A stretch of DNA of 64,000 nt from Leptospiraceae bacterium (GTDB taxonomy: Bacteria > Spirochaetota > Leptospiria > Leptospirales > Leptospiraceae): the NCBI GenBank assembly GCA_016708435.1, contig JADJFV010000001.1, positions 124,001 to 188,000 of the forward strand, in the 5' to 3' direction. Positions 15,938-25,785 of this stretch are shown one piece after another. Each line of letters opens with the position of its first letter. Position 1 is the stretch's first letter. The notes under the pieces were generated by a model. That model was not told where the DNA came from. It made no database searches and worked only from the letters and a program-made list of their open reading frames with translations. The position numbers were made by a program, and so were the translations under genes.

Positions 15938-18783
15938 TGGAATCCCTAATTCAGTTTACATTAGACTTTGAGAAGACACGCCCTGACGAAATAAAAGGCG
16001 AAGTAATCTATCTAAAGTCACGCCCTGGATTAGGCTTCGGACAAATTCGAGGCTTGAGCGAAGAGAGGCTAACATTATTTTTCCCTTCCGTCAATCGTGA
16101 ATTAGAAATAGAGCACAACGACCCGGATATTCAATACATTGCCTCTAACTTAAGATCTCTTTCTGAAAAAGAAACTCGTCCTTTCGAAATGTATCTTTCC
16201 TTGAAAGCGATGGAGTTAAAACTCACTCATGCATTCGACAAGCTTTCCTCTCTTTCCAATTCCAGAACTAGACTCCTTCCCCATCAGATTGAATCTACAT
16301 ATATTGTGGTAAATAGTCTTAAGCCGCGATTTATTTTAGCAGACGAAGTTGGATTGGGTAAAACAATCGAAGCTGCTCTCATCATGAAGGAATTAATCTT
16401 TCGAAATGCCTACAAGCGCGTATTGATTGTTACCCCTTCTCCCCTACTCGTGCAATGGAAACAAGAATTAAAGAACAAGTTCAACGAAGACTTTACCATT
16501 ATTAAACGTAAAAACTTTATTTCTGATAACGAAAATAACTGGCAAAACTTCAATCATATAATTACATCTGTTGACTTCATAAAAAATCCACGTTATGCGG
16601 AAGATATTCTCAAGAAGAAATGGGACATTGTTATTTTTGATGAAGCCCATAGACTCAGAAGGGATTATTCCAAGATTACCCGCGCGTATCTATTTGCAGA
16701 AAAGATTTCTAAAAAATGCGAATGCCTTCTTCTTTTAACAGCGACCCCTTTTCGTGGGAAATTGGAAGAGCTGTTTTACTTAATGCATTTGGTAGATCCA
16801 AATATTCTAGGTCCGTATCATACATTTATCAATGATTATGTGGTTGGAAATAAATCAGACCTAAAAGAAAAAATTGCCAAAGTATTACTAAGACGACGTA
16901 AAGTAGAAATCGGTGGATTTACAAAGCGTTTTGCAAAGACAGTCAAGATTGATCTTTCTGAGCAAGAGCGTCAGTTCTATGAGGAAACTACTGAGTATGT
17001 GCGCCGAGAATATAACCTGGCGATGAACACAAAGAACAGAGCCGTTGGTTTTGTGATGATTGTATTCCAAAAACTTTTGGATTCATCGCATATCGCGCTA
17101 TTATCCGCACTGACGCGTAGAAAATTTTTAATTGAATCTAGAATGCAAAAGTTCCAACTAAAAGCACCCGACTTAGATGAATGGGATTTAGACGAAACAG
17201 AGGGTGTAGAAGATTTTATTTCTGGTTTAGATGACTCTGCTCATATAGAATTGCAGAACGTTAGACGCGAGCTTTTATCACTCAATCGATTAATCCTATT
17301 AGGAAAATCAATCAAAGAAGATAGAAAATCTCTGAAACTAAAAGAAACAATAACGCGCTTAAGAAAAGAAGGCACTAAGAAATTTATCATCTTCACTCAG
17401 TTTAGAAGCACGCAGGATTATTTATTTAGCATACTAGATGATTTCAAAGTCATGTTGTTTCACGGATCTCTTTCGGCTGACGCCAAAGAAGAAGCAATCC
17501 AAAAATTCAAAGAAGATTACGAAATTCTAATCTGCACAGAAGCAGGTGGAGAAGGACGCAATCTACAATTTTCAAATGTATTGTTTAATTATGATTTGCC
17601 GTGGAGTCCTCTCAAGATAGAGCAGCGGATAGGTCGTATTCACCGCTTCGGACAAAAGAAAGATGTTTATATTTTTAACTTCGCAAGTAAAGACACAGTA
17701 GCAGAAAGAATTCTTGAAGTTTTAACCAATAAAATCAAGCTATTTGAAGAGTCGATAGGCGCATCCGATGCACTTCTTGGAACGATTGAAGATGAACTCG
17801 ATTTTAATTCTGGCTTTATGAAATTCATTACAGGCTGTAAAACAAAAGAAGAAATCGAAACCGAAATGGATCTTCGTATTAAAGTAGCGGAGCAAGGGTT
17901 TAACAAGCTAAATGCGCTCGTGACACCCAAACTCATTGACTTCAATTTACAGGATTACTACAATCATACTTTGAGTGAGCGGCAATACAACAATAGCCAC
18001 TTAGAAGAATTTGTAATTTCTTTTTCTAAACATTTCCCTGAAGAATGCGGATCACAGATTACTGTTCATCCCGAAAAGGAAAGAATGTATGAAATTCAAA
18101 CAGGAAAAGAAATTAAGACCGGCACATTTAACTCAGAAGATGCATTACAAAACGATTCATTAGAGTTTCTAGCATTCGGTCATCCACTCGTTGAAAAATC
18201 AATTCAGTATTTCTTAGAATCAAAGAGTGGATTTTCGAAATCTAATTTTTCTATACCTGGGTATGAATCTAAAATATTTTTCGTATTCTTAGTTGAATTC
18301 CAATTTAGTTTAAAAAGGACAGAAATTTTCTATTTGGAATATGACTCCGCAATAGATATGGTGTCTGAATTAAATTGTATTCCTCCTCAAATTCAAGATG
18401 GATTTTCACTGGCAAATAGTGATAAGTCAAGTGACAGAGTAAGAATTGAATCCAGCTTTATAAAATGCTATACTAAATTATTAGAAACAGTTGAATCAAG
18501 AAAAGAAGAACTAATAAAAAATACTCTTTCCATTTTCAAGAAAGAAGAATTTAAAATTGAAGTTACGAGTCAAAAAGCAATACGTCAGTTGCAAGAGAAA
18601 CTGAATCGACAAGAAGCACAAGAAAAATGGGATCCGCGCCCTGAGCGAAAATCTGTTATCAATAGAACAAAGAATGAAATCATGAAAACAAGAGAAGACT
18701 ACGAAAGAGAAATGAGAAAAGTTCGAAATGGAAGCACTATTCATTTTAGAATTGAATTATTTCAAGCCTACATTGGAATCTAA
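15937..18783 (+). CDS. SNF2/RapA-like DNA translocase
   Basis: 948-residue superfamily 2 ATPase. An N-terminal 70-residue part (GEVIYLKSRPGLGFGQIRG) resembles the RapA-type barrel region. The motor follows: Walker A ADEVGLGKT (135-143), DEAH in FDEAHRLRRDY, LLLTATPFRGKL, then lobe 2 with FIIFTQFRST, GGEGRNLQFSN and the motif VI QRIGRIHRFGQ. The C-terminal third has no nuclease motif I recognise and ends in a charged coiled coil. It could recycle RNA polymerase like RapA or be a defence-type translocase. Its start overlaps the queE stop (TAATG), so the two are translationally coupled. Confidence 0.85.
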   Translation: MESLIQFTLDFEKTRPDEIKGEVIYLKSRPGLGFGQIRGLSEERLTLFFPSVNRELEIEHNDPDIQYIASNLRSLSEKETRPFEMYLSLKAMELKLTHAFDKLSSLSNSRTRLLPHQIESTYIVVNSLKPRFILADEVGLGKTIEAALIMKELIFRNAYKRVLIVTPSPLLVQWKQELKNKFNEDFTIIKRKNFISDNENNWQNFNHIITSVDFIKNPRYAEDILKKKWDIVIFDEAHRLRRDYSKITRAYLFAEKISKKCECLLLLTATPFRGKLEELFYLMHLVDPNILGPYHTFINDYVVGNKSDLKEKIAKVLLRRRKVEIGGFTKRFAKTVKIDLSEQERQFYEETTEYVRREYNLAMNTKNRAVGFVMIVFQKLLDSSHIALLSALTRRKFLIESRMQKFQLKAPDLDEWDLDETEGVEDFISGLDDSAHIELQNVRRELLSLNRLILLGKSIKEDRKSLKLKETITRLRKEGTKKFIIFTQFRSTQDYLFSILDDFKVMLFHGSLSADAKEEAIQKFKEDYEILICTEAGGEGRNLQFSNVLFNYDLPWSPLKIEQRIGRIHRFGQKKDVYIFNFASKDTVAERILEVLTNKIKLFEESIGASDALLGTIEDELDFNSGFMKFITGCKTKEEIETEMDLRIKVAEQGFNKLNALVTPKLIDFNLQDYYNHTLSERQYNNSHLEEFVISFSKHFPEECGSQITVHPEKERMYEIQTGKEIKTGTFNSEDALQNDSLEFLAFGHPLVEKSIQYFLESKSGFSKSNFSIPGYESKIFFVFLVEFQFSLKRTEIFYLEYDSAIDMVSELNCIPPQIQDGFSLANSDKSSDRVRIESSFIKCYTKLLETVESRKEELIKNTLSIFKKEEFKIEVTSQKAIRQLQEKLNRQEAQEKWDPRPERKSVINRTKNEIMKTREDYEREMRKVRNGSTIHFRIELFQAYIGI

Positions 18784-18822
18784 TAAACTTACCAAATCCA
18801 AAGCGCAGGCAGTCTTAGTAGT

Positions 18823-19695
18823 ATGATAATAAAAATTTTCTTTCTTTTCTTAGTTCTTCATTTTTCAATTCATTCGCAAGAAGAAAAACCAACGACTCCA
18901 AGACGAACTGTAAATGATGAAGTGAATGATACTCCATTGATTCCAAAAACTTCGAATGAGGATGATTCAAAAAAATATTCCGCTCAATTTATTTTAGGAG
19001 GCGGGATAGGAAGTTTAAATGTTTTAAATGATAGGTATGATCCAGCTACTTCTCTTTCAGAATTTGTCGCATTATCCATATTTAGCGCTTCACAGGCTTC
19101 TCAGGGTTATGCGTCATCCTTGTCGGGAAATCTGAATACAAACTCGCTCACTGCTCTTTATTTATTTAATGACGAAATTTCTTCCAATACGATTCACTCT
19201 GATTCTCGCTCTTCCGTTAACCGCTTCTACATTGAAAATCGACAAAAGAATGATTCTATCGGATTACAATTTGGAATTTCTTCCGCAAGCTATTCATTCC
19301 AAGCAGATTCTTCTCGGAATATAAATGTTTTTTTACCGGCAGCATTTTTTGGAAATACAAATCCAATTATCAATATCTATATGACAGAAGCTTTCATAAA
19401 AAATTCGCAGCCAATTTATCTTGGAATTAATACATTTGACTTTGCATTGAAGTATCATTTTTTTCCTGCAGATAAGGTTGATTTATACCTGAGTGCTGGT
19501 TCTGGAATTGGTTCTTGCTTTGTGAATTGTTATGCAATGCGTTTTTTCGGAAGGATTGGAGTTCGCTATAATGTAGATGACTATTATGGCTTTCTGGAAG
19601 AAGAAATTCAATCGGTTTTATTCTATGTAAAGGATAATCAATATAATCCATTGCAGGAAAGAATTACTCTATTAGGTTTTGGTTTTTATCTTTGA
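18823..19695 (+). CDS. Probable outer-membrane beta-barrel protein
   Basis: 290 residues with a signal peptide (FFLFLVLHFSIHSQEE). A low-complexity proline/threonine linker follows, then alternating amphipathic strands rich in aromatic and glycine residues, for example FILGGGIGSLNV, FDFALKYHFFP, LYLSAGSGIG and FFGRIGVRYNV. It ends LLGFGFYL, an aromatic C-terminus typical of barrels. I do not recognise the family. The last four bases overlap the next gene, so it is cotranslated with the peptide-binding lipoprotein. Confidence 0.7.
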   Translation: MIIKIFFLFLVLHFSIHSQEEKPTTPRRTVNDEVNDTPLIPKTSNEDDSKKYSAQFILGGGIGSLNVLNDRYDPATSLSEFVALSIFSASQASQGYASSLSGNLNTNSLTALYLFNDEISSNTIHSDSRSSVNRFYIENRQKNDSIGLQFGISSASYSFQADSSRNINVFLPAAFFGNTNPIINIYMTEAFIKNSQPIYLGINTFDFALKYHFFPADKVDLYLSAGSGIGSCFVNCYAMRFFGRIGVRYNVDDYYGFLEEEIQSVLFYVKDNQYNPLQERITLLGFGFYL

Positions 19696-21152
19696 AACTA
19701 AGAATTCTTTTTTTACTGCTTTTAGTATTTCTTCTATTCTGCAATCGCAAAGAGAGTGTGGATAATACTAATTTACTTCGCGTAGGCATCGCATCCGATC
19801 CAACCACTTTAGATCCGATTTACTCTGTAGATTTGACATCGCAAAAGATTAATTCTTTATTATTCAGTAAGCTATTTCGATTTGATAGAGAAGGCAATGT
19901 GGAAGGAGAATTGGTAAAAGAGTTTTCTTTCCAAGGAAATTTGCTAAGAGTTAATCTAGAGAAAGTGCAAACCAAGAACGGCGCAAGCTTAACAACTAAA
20001 GATGTTACCTACTCCTTAAACAGATTGAAAACAGAAAAGGGACCTCGTAAGTCTAGGTATGGATTTATAAAATCAATTCATATTGTATCCGATTCTGAAT
20101 TAGAAATGGAACTCGATTCAAATAGCAAGAAGTATTTGGAATTACTCGCATTATCCCCTGCGTCTATTTATGAAGAAAATGAGCATAAAGCAAATGGAAA
20201 CTTCAAAAGCAGTGGACTGTATTTCTTGAAGAAATGGAATAAGAACGAAACCATTGACCTTGCATTAAATCAAGTTTCGGAAAACAGACAAAAAGAATTT
20301 CCTTCTAGCTTGGTATTACAGGTATTAAACCAACCATCGAGTGCAATCTATCTCTTTGAAAAAGGAAGTCTGGATGTGATGAAGATTCCCTATTTTTTAA
20401 TGGCTCATCCAGCAGTCAGAGAAAATGAGAAAAGAATTGTAAAAGGGAAATCAGTGCAGTATATAGCAATTAACCACAGCAATCCCTGTTTTGATTTGCC
20501 TTTTAGAAAAGCATTAAACTTAAGTGTGAATCGAGCGCTAATCATAGAAAAAATATTTGAATCCTCTGCAAGTGAAATCAATGCTTCTGTGACAAATGAA
20601 TATTTGGCGCAATTTACAAAAGAGAGATTTTATTATCCTTACGATGTAGAATTGGCTAAGAAAAATCTTTCAGAATCAAAATGCTTTCCCAAAATAACAA
20701 ACGAAGTATTAGAACTAAGAATGAGAGCGGATGACGAGAATAAGGCGAAGGGAGCAGTATTAGCACAGTATTTGAAAGAGTTAGGATTAAAGGTTTCCAT
20801 TTTGCCAATGGAGAAGACGAAACTCTACAAAGAAAATGGAGAAAAGAAAGGCGATCTAACACTGCTTACATGGTATATAGATTATGATTCGATTTATAAT
20901 TTCATTGATCCGATTTTGGCGAGCGATAGTTTTGGAAATGGGGGCAATCGTTCCTTTTATGCAAATAAAGAAGTAGATGAGTATATACGCAAAATTCGAA
21001 TTAACCCCGATGAAGTAGAAAGCCCAGTAGGAATCATTCAATCAATCAATAACGATGCTCCGTTAGTTTTTCTCTGGTCTATTCATGAAAATTATATACT
21101 ATCAAAGAAAGCCTCACAGTTTCCGACATTGATTGATCTAATTGTAAAATGA
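19692..21152 (+). CDS. Solute-binding lipoprotein, ABC family 5 (peptide-type)
   Basis: 486 residues, TTG start at 19692 overlapping the previous stop. MKLRILFLLLLVFLLFCNRK gives an export signal with lipobox LLFC. The binding-protein fold shows GIASDPTTLDPIYSVDLTS near the N-terminus, LTTKDVTYSLNRLK, and FRKALNLSVNRALIIEKIF, all typical of SBP_bac_5 proteins for peptides or nickel. It would bind substrate at the inner membrane and feed an ABC permease, but no permease or ATPase gene is nearby. It is the last gene of the queE-led plus-strand set and a likely terminator follows. Confidence 0.88.
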   Translation: MKLRILFLLLLVFLLFCNRKESVDNTNLLRVGIASDPTTLDPIYSVDLTSQKINSLLFSKLFRFDREGNVEGELVKEFSFQGNLLRVNLEKVQTKNGASLTTKDVTYSLNRLKTEKGPRKSRYGFIKSIHIVSDSELEMELDSNSKKYLELLALSPASIYEENEHKANGNFKSSGLYFLKKWNKNETIDLALNQVSENRQKEFPSSLVLQVLNQPSSAIYLFEKGSLDVMKIPYFLMAHPAVRENEKRIVKGKSVQYIAINHSNPCFDLPFRKALNLSVNRALIIEKIFESSASEINASVTNEYLAQFTKERFYYPYDVELAKKNLSESKCFPKITNEVLELRMRADDENKAKGAVLAQYLKELGLKVSILPMEKTKLYKENGEKKGDLTLLTWYIDYDSIYNFIDPILASDSFGNGGNRSFYANKEVDEYIRKIRINPDEVESPVGIIQSINNDAPLVFLWSIHENYILSKKASQFPTLIDLIVK

Positions 21153-21177
21153 CTTCCGAATAATAACGAGTAGACGC

Positions 21178-21206
21178 AAAATAGAAAAAGGACTATTTTA
21201 TTTTTT
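21178..21206 (+). terminator. Probable rho-independent terminator
   Basis: AAAATAG (21178-21184) pairs with CTATTTT (21193-21199) around an eight-base loop, followed by a T-rich ATTTTTT. It comes 25 bases after the binding-protein stop and overlaps the end of the convergent HNH-like gene. The stem is AT-rich, so strength is uncertain. Confidence 0.45.
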
Positions 21207-21497
21207 CTTACTAATGGCTCTTTTCTTGATTGCTAAATTTTCTTTTCGATTGTCCAGAGTATTTCCATTCTTGTGCTGGATGACTGCTGACTTTTCAACT
21301 ACCTGCAAAATGAAACGATGCATATACACCTTTGTGCCTTTTACGGTGCCTTCTTCGCTTTTTAGTTTTGAGCGCATAGCATAGAGTTTTGTCTTCTCTG
21401 CATTTTCGTTGATATACCAATTGTATTGACTGACTCGTTCAAAGTCATCATCATCTATCAAAGCTGTTTTGCCGCGGGAAAGTTTAATTTTTTTCAT
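21198..21497 (-). CDS. HNH-type endonuclease-like small protein
   Basis: 99 residues beginning MKKIKLSRGKTALIDDDDFE, the start typical of phage-type HNH proteins. The HNH-like core is VYMHRFILQVV then QHKNGNTLDNRKENL, matching H...HxNG..LDNR..NL. In homologues the first position before the core is usually DH; here it is QH, so activity is uncertain. No AP2 DNA-binding domain follows, unlike longer relatives. It is a single gene, perhaps a relic of a phage or homing element, although its base composition is not obviously foreign. Confidence 0.75.
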   Translation of the reverse strand: MKKIKLSRGKTALIDDDDFERVSQYNWYINENAEKTKLYAMRSKLKSEEGTVKGTKVYMHRFILQVVEKSAVIQHKNGNTLDNRKENLAIKKRAISKKK

Positions 21498-21537
21498 AGC
21501 TTACCTACATGTTTTTAAAACTGTGTAAAAATTCTAT

Positions 21538-22140
21538 CTACTTTTTTTCTAGGTTTACATTGGGATAATGTTTTTCTTTTACAAAATAATACCAAGCATT
21601 TTCACTTTCTTCCGAAATGCGATAGGCGAGATTCCGGAGCATTCTTGCCTGTGCCTGCTCTTCTGATTCTCGATTGCCCAATTGATCAGAGTAATAGGCA
21701 CGAATTAAAATTTCATCTCTTTCCAGTGGAATCTTGTCACCAGTGGATGCCTCTTGAATTTCTAATCGAACCACTAAAGAAATTTCAGAGCTCATTTGCT
21801 GTCCAAAGGCATCCATAATATTTCCAATTCTTTGATAATGCACAACGCTTCCATAAAAACGAAAGGCGGCGGAGGACTTTTCGCGAGTTTGAATGAATCT
21901 TCCCCGTCTATCAATTTCTGCTTTTACAAGTTGAGTGAGGGTTGTATGAACTGCAGCTCCGTAGGAATCGTTTTGGAAATTGTGAATATAAACTCTGCGA
22001 AGATTGTCATTGATTAATACGCCATTTACCTTTGGGGGGCGACCAGGCTCTTTCGTAAAATAAGCACAAGAAAAAAAAGAGAGAGTAAAATAAGAGGATA
22101 TGAAAAAAAGTTTAAGGTTATCCAATTGGAAAAATCGCAT
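21538..22140 (-). CDS. lptE: LptE-like LPS-assembly lipoprotein
   Basis: 200 residues from ATG 22140; a longer frame from 22233 would add 31 residues ahead of the signal. MRFFQLDNLKLFFISSYFTLSFFSCAYF is a lipoprotein signal with lipobox FFSC. The mature part follows the LptE pattern: RVYIHNFQNDSYGAAVHTTLTQLVKAEI, then RRGRFIQTREKSSAAFRFYG and strand-rich repeats. LptE plugs the LptD barrel and helps insert lipopolysaccharide in the outer membrane. Divergent from the M23 gene with only 48 bases between starts. The LptE call rests on overall pattern and could be a more general envelope lipoprotein. Confidence 0.75.
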   Translation of the reverse strand: MRFFQLDNLKLFFISSYFTLSFFSCAYFTKEPGRPPKVNGVLINDNLRRVYIHNFQNDSYGAAVHTTLTQLVKAEIDRRGRFIQTREKSSAAFRFYGSVVHYQRIGNIMDAFGQQMSSEISLVVRLEIQEASTGDKIPLERDEILIRAYYSDQLGNRESEEQAQARMLRNLAYRISEESENAWYYFVKEKHYPNVNLEKK

Positions 22141-22188
22141 AAAGGAAATAAAATTGACAGCAAGTGTATTGTAAATCTTTATTTCTTT

Positions 22189-23880
22189 ATGAAGAAGATA
22201 GTTTTGTGTTTCTGGTTCCTTTTTGTGATGCAATTGTCTGCGATCGAGCCGGAAAAAATTGATTCCGTTTATTGGCCGATGCAGGTTAGACTTCCGATTT
22301 CAGGAACATTTGCTGAATTTAGAAATTCCCACCTTCACATGGGATGCGATTATAAGACGTATGGCATTAACGGTTTCTCAGTATTATCCGTTTACGATGG
22401 GAATATTGCTTCGATGAGCTATGCAAACAATGGTTACGGGTTGAGTATAAATTTATTTTCGCCATCACTCAAGATATACGCGAAGTATGCGCATCTAAAC
22501 GACTTGCATGGAGATGTGAGCGGATTAGAAGAATTAAAAACTGCGCTTTTACTATTGGGAAAACCAGAAGGCTTTCAAGTAAAATTAAAACCAGAATATT
22601 TCAAAGTAAAATCGAAAGATAGAATCGCACGATCAGGAGAAACAGGATCAGGAATTTCTCATTTACACCTTGAATTATTTGATGGAAAGGAATATTTTAA
22701 TCCTCTCAGTTTCCTCAATTACAAGCAAGAAGACAAAAATCCACCCGTAATTCAGTCTATATTTATTGATTCAGACAATGGATACAGTAAAAATTTTACT
22801 ACGATCGGAATAAGCAAATCGTCATATTCATTTACAAATTCAGAAGAAGTAAAACTTAGTGGAAAAGTAAAATTTAAAGTTGTAGGCTTTGATCGAATAA
22901 GCTCTAAAAATCAAAACAACGTGTATGCAGTTAGACTCAAGATAAATGAATTAGTCGTTTTCGAAAGAAATTTTAAACGAATGACTTACAAAGAAGCGTC
23001 CGATAAAGACAGCTTATACGATATGAACAAATCCTCATTATCCCCTGCATTTTATGTTTACAATCTTTACGACGATAAAAATTCCTATTCGATTGACTTG
23101 AATTCTGTGGAAGAAGGCAAACAGATGTTAGTCGAGGTATCCCTGTTTGATGCCTCTGGGAATGAATCTAGTTTAAAGTTTAATTTCTTAACAGTGAAAA
23201 ATGAGAGCTATGTAAAGCCTCCACCGACAACGAAGTTTAGTTCCGAAGATGAGAAACTTACTCTAAACTTTTCTAAGACAAATATTTTAGGGGATGGAAT
23301 AGTCAAGATTGCAAAATTAGAAAAATTACCAGAAGAAGTATTGCTTCCAAATCTAATTCAATCTGGAAATGCTTACCAAATCACTGCATACAATTTTTCT
23401 TGGAAAGGTGGGGCTGAAGGAGTATTTACAGGAGGCTTCACTGAGAAGGATGAAGCATTGTATCTATATGATAGCGTTTTGAATCGATGGGCACCTATAG
23501 CAGGAAAAAAAAATGGAAACTCAATTTCTTTCAGTTTTGGACGATTGGGGATAATTTCCGTTATGCGTGATAAATCTCCGCCTACGATTAGTTATCCATA
23601 TTTGATCTATAGGCATTATAATTTGCCTGAAATACAAGACTCAGCTATGATAGAGAGATTTTATTATGCGACAGACAAAGGTGCCGGAGTGAGTAATCGC
23701 ATTGAGGTTTTGTTAGAAGGAAGTCCTTATCCATATGTATTTGATAGAGACCGAAATTTTATAAAGCTAGAAATTGCGAAAAGTCTAAAGGCGATAAAAA
23801 ATCCTATTCTCATACAAGTTAGAGTTCAAGATAACGCGGGCAATAAATCAAATTGGTTCACTGATTTAGTCAATCTATAA
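22189..23880 (+). CDS. M23 (LytM-like) peptidase-family envelope protein
   Basis: 564 residues from ATG 22189 (MKKIVLCFWFLFVMQLSAIE, a signal peptide); an in-frame TTG at 22126 lies inside the divergent lptE start region. The N-terminal half is an M23 domain: the first metal motif is in HLHMGCDYK, the core in ANNGYGLSINL and YAKYAHLNDL, and the second motif is HLHLELF in the usual position. A roughly 350-residue C-terminal part is beta-rich with Ig-like strands. It may cut or only bind peptidoglycan. TTGACA at 22154-22159 could be a -35 box, but the -10 is poor and no clear ribosome site precedes the ATG. Confidence 0.85.
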   Translation: MKKIVLCFWFLFVMQLSAIEPEKIDSVYWPMQVRLPISGTFAEFRNSHLHMGCDYKTYGINGFSVLSVYDGNIASMSYANNGYGLSINLFSPSLKIYAKYAHLNDLHGDVSGLEELKTALLLLGKPEGFQVKLKPEYFKVKSKDRIARSGETGSGISHLHLELFDGKEYFNPLSFLNYKQEDKNPPVIQSIFIDSDNGYSKNFTTIGISKSSYSFTNSEEVKLSGKVKFKVVGFDRISSKNQNNVYAVRLKINELVVFERNFKRMTYKEASDKDSLYDMNKSSLSPAFYVYNLYDDKNSYSIDLNSVEEGKQMLVEVSLFDASGNESSLKFNFLTVKNESYVKPPPTTKFSSEDEKLTLNFSKTNILGDGIVKIAKLEKLPEEVLLPNLIQSGNAYQITAYNFSWKGGAEGVFTGGFTEKDEALYLYDSVLNRWAPIAGKKNGNSISFSFGRLGIISVMRDKSPPTISYPYLIYRHYNLPEIQDSAMIERFYYATDKGAGVSNRIEVLLEGSPYPYVFDRDRNFIKLEIAKSLKAIKNPILIQVRVQDNAGNKSNWFTDLVNL

Positions 23881-24047
23881 GAGCCTGTCTGAAAAGGATA
23901 TTTGAGGCTCTTGGAGGTTGACTTTTATTCAAACAAAGATATCTTCTAAGACACACTCTAAAGTTGAAAATATTCTCTTGGTAATTGACAATGAATCGGT
24001 TATACATTTGATTTATAAAACCAAGTTTCGTAAACTGGTAAAGTAAA

Positions 24048-25709
24048 ATGGTATTTACTCTACGTAAAAAATTGATAATAGGATTTCTAGGACTGGATAT
24101 TGCAATATCTTTTCTGCTAGGAATATTTATGCATCAACTTGCTTACGGTATGTTTCAAGAGGATTTTAAACGTCACAAAATATCGATAGCAAAATTTGTA
24201 TCCTCTGTGATATCTGGAGAAGAACATGCATCAATTTTATCCAATAAAGATATGGATAATCCAAACACTCAATACTACGCCAGCGTAATCCAGAAAATCT
24301 ACGTGAATGAAAGCAGCGTTCAGTCCATCTATACGCTAAATTATAACAAAAAAGAGAATACCTTATATTATGCGCTCGATGTAAGAAAAGCAAGCGATTA
24401 TACAATGATGAATTCGGGAAAATTATTCATTGCAGAGTCAGATCAAATAAAACGGCTAATAGAAATTATCCGAAATGAATCTAAGGAAAGTATTGACTCT
24501 AATATTGAGTCTAAAAACGAGGGAGATCTAATTCAGGTTTATGCAAAGATATTTGACGAGAAGGGTGAAGCAACAGGAATCATTGTGATCGAAGCAAATA
24601 CACAAGAGATTGATCAATTTCGAAAGAGCATGATCATTGTTGCACTTTCTTTATCCTTGTTTACTTTTTGCGTGACTGCAATTGCGGCTTTTATTCTCGC
24701 ACGCTATTTTACACGTCCATTAGAAATTCTTTCCGCGGCTGTTGATAATCTTGCTTCGGGAAATTTAATCATGATAGATAATATCGACAAGAAAGATGAA
24801 TTCGGAAACCTTGCAAAGAGTTTCAATGTGATGGTAAATAATTTGAAAATCGCTTCCGAAGTTCAATACAATCTGATAGTTGAAATTTCTAACTTCAATG
24901 AAAGTCTGGAAAGGAAAGTAGAAGAAAGAACTCATACAATTCAGGAGCAATCGCAAGAATTAGAAAAGCAAATTATGATTGCAAAAAAGATTCAAATGTC
25001 TTTACTACCGGAAGATGTTCCACGAATCAATGGGGCTACTCTGAGTTTCCGCTATCAGCCAATGATGGGTGTCGGCGGAGATTTTATCGACTTCGATTAT
25101 AAAAACGATAACGATTTACGCTTGTTTATCTGTGATGTATCAGGTCATGGTGTGCCAGCCGCATTTCTTGCAACGATGGTAAAGATGTCTCTGCAAGATT
25201 GCTATGAGATGAAATTGAGTCCGGCGGAATCACTAAAAAAAATTCATCGTTCCCTTCAAGGAAAACTAAGCGGCTATTTTTTATCGGCAGTCTATTGCCA
25301 TATCAATCTCCAAGATGGGATTATGACTTCTGCGAATGCGGGACACTTACCAATGCTCAGATTGGGCAAAAGCGGTGAGCATGAGTTGATTAATTCTAAA
25401 GGAAGAATCATTTGTGAAGCTTTCAAAACAAATTCAGAAGAAGTAGTCACAGAGCTAAAACCGGGAGACAAAATAATATTATACACTGACGGTGTAACAG
25501 AAGCGAGAGATAGAAATCAAGAAATGTTCGGAGAGAAAAAGCTAATAGATATTAGCCTCAATTATCATTCAGAATCATCCTCTGTTTTGTGCAATAAAAT
25601 TTATGATTCAGTGTTAACATTCACAGGAAATTCGCAAAGTCAATTTACCGATGATATAACGATTCTCGTTGCCGAATTTTCGGGAAAGGAAAATAATATT
25701 TCCATTTAA
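24048..25709 (+). CDS. HAMP-linked SpoIIE/RsbU serine phosphatase
   Basis: 553-residue inner-membrane signalling phosphatase. One membrane helix near residue 10-30, an extracytoplasmic sensor (about 35-195), a second helix (about 196-220), HAMP (ARYFTRPLEILSAAVDNL), a coiled coil (ERTHTIQEQSQELEKQI), then a PP2C/SpoIIE domain from about 315. Metal-binding aspartates are in GVGGDFIDF, DVSGHGVPAAF, YTDGVTEARD and TDDITILVAEF. It probably dephosphorylates an anti-sigma-factor antagonist. No antagonist or anti-sigma gene is adjacent. This architecture is frequent in Leptospira. Confidence 0.92.
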   Translation: MVFTLRKKLIIGFLGLDIAISFLLGIFMHQLAYGMFQEDFKRHKISIAKFVSSVISGEEHASILSNKDMDNPNTQYYASVIQKIYVNESSVQSIYTLNYNKKENTLYYALDVRKASDYTMMNSGKLFIAESDQIKRLIEIIRNESKESIDSNIESKNEGDLIQVYAKIFDEKGEATGIIVIEANTQEIDQFRKSMIIVALSLSLFTFCVTAIAAFILARYFTRPLEILSAAVDNLASGNLIMIDNIDKKDEFGNLAKSFNVMVNNLKIASEVQYNLIVEISNFNESLERKVEERTHTIQEQSQELEKQIMIAKKIQMSLLPEDVPRINGATLSFRYQPMMGVGGDFIDFDYKNDNDLRLFICDVSGHGVPAAFLATMVKMSLQDCYEMKLSPAESLKKIHRSLQGKLSGYFLSAVYCHINLQDGIMTSANAGHLPMLRLGKSGEHELINSKGRIICEAFKTNSEEVVTELKPGDKIILYTDGVTEARDRNQEMFGEKKLIDISLNYHSESSSVLCNKIYDSVLTFTGNSQSQFTDDITILVAEFSGKENNISI

Positions 25710-25785
25710 AGAGAGGATAATGATTGTATAGCTCCGCCTTTCTTTTTAAAAGGTTTTATTTTACTTGCTGGACTTTCGGGAATTG

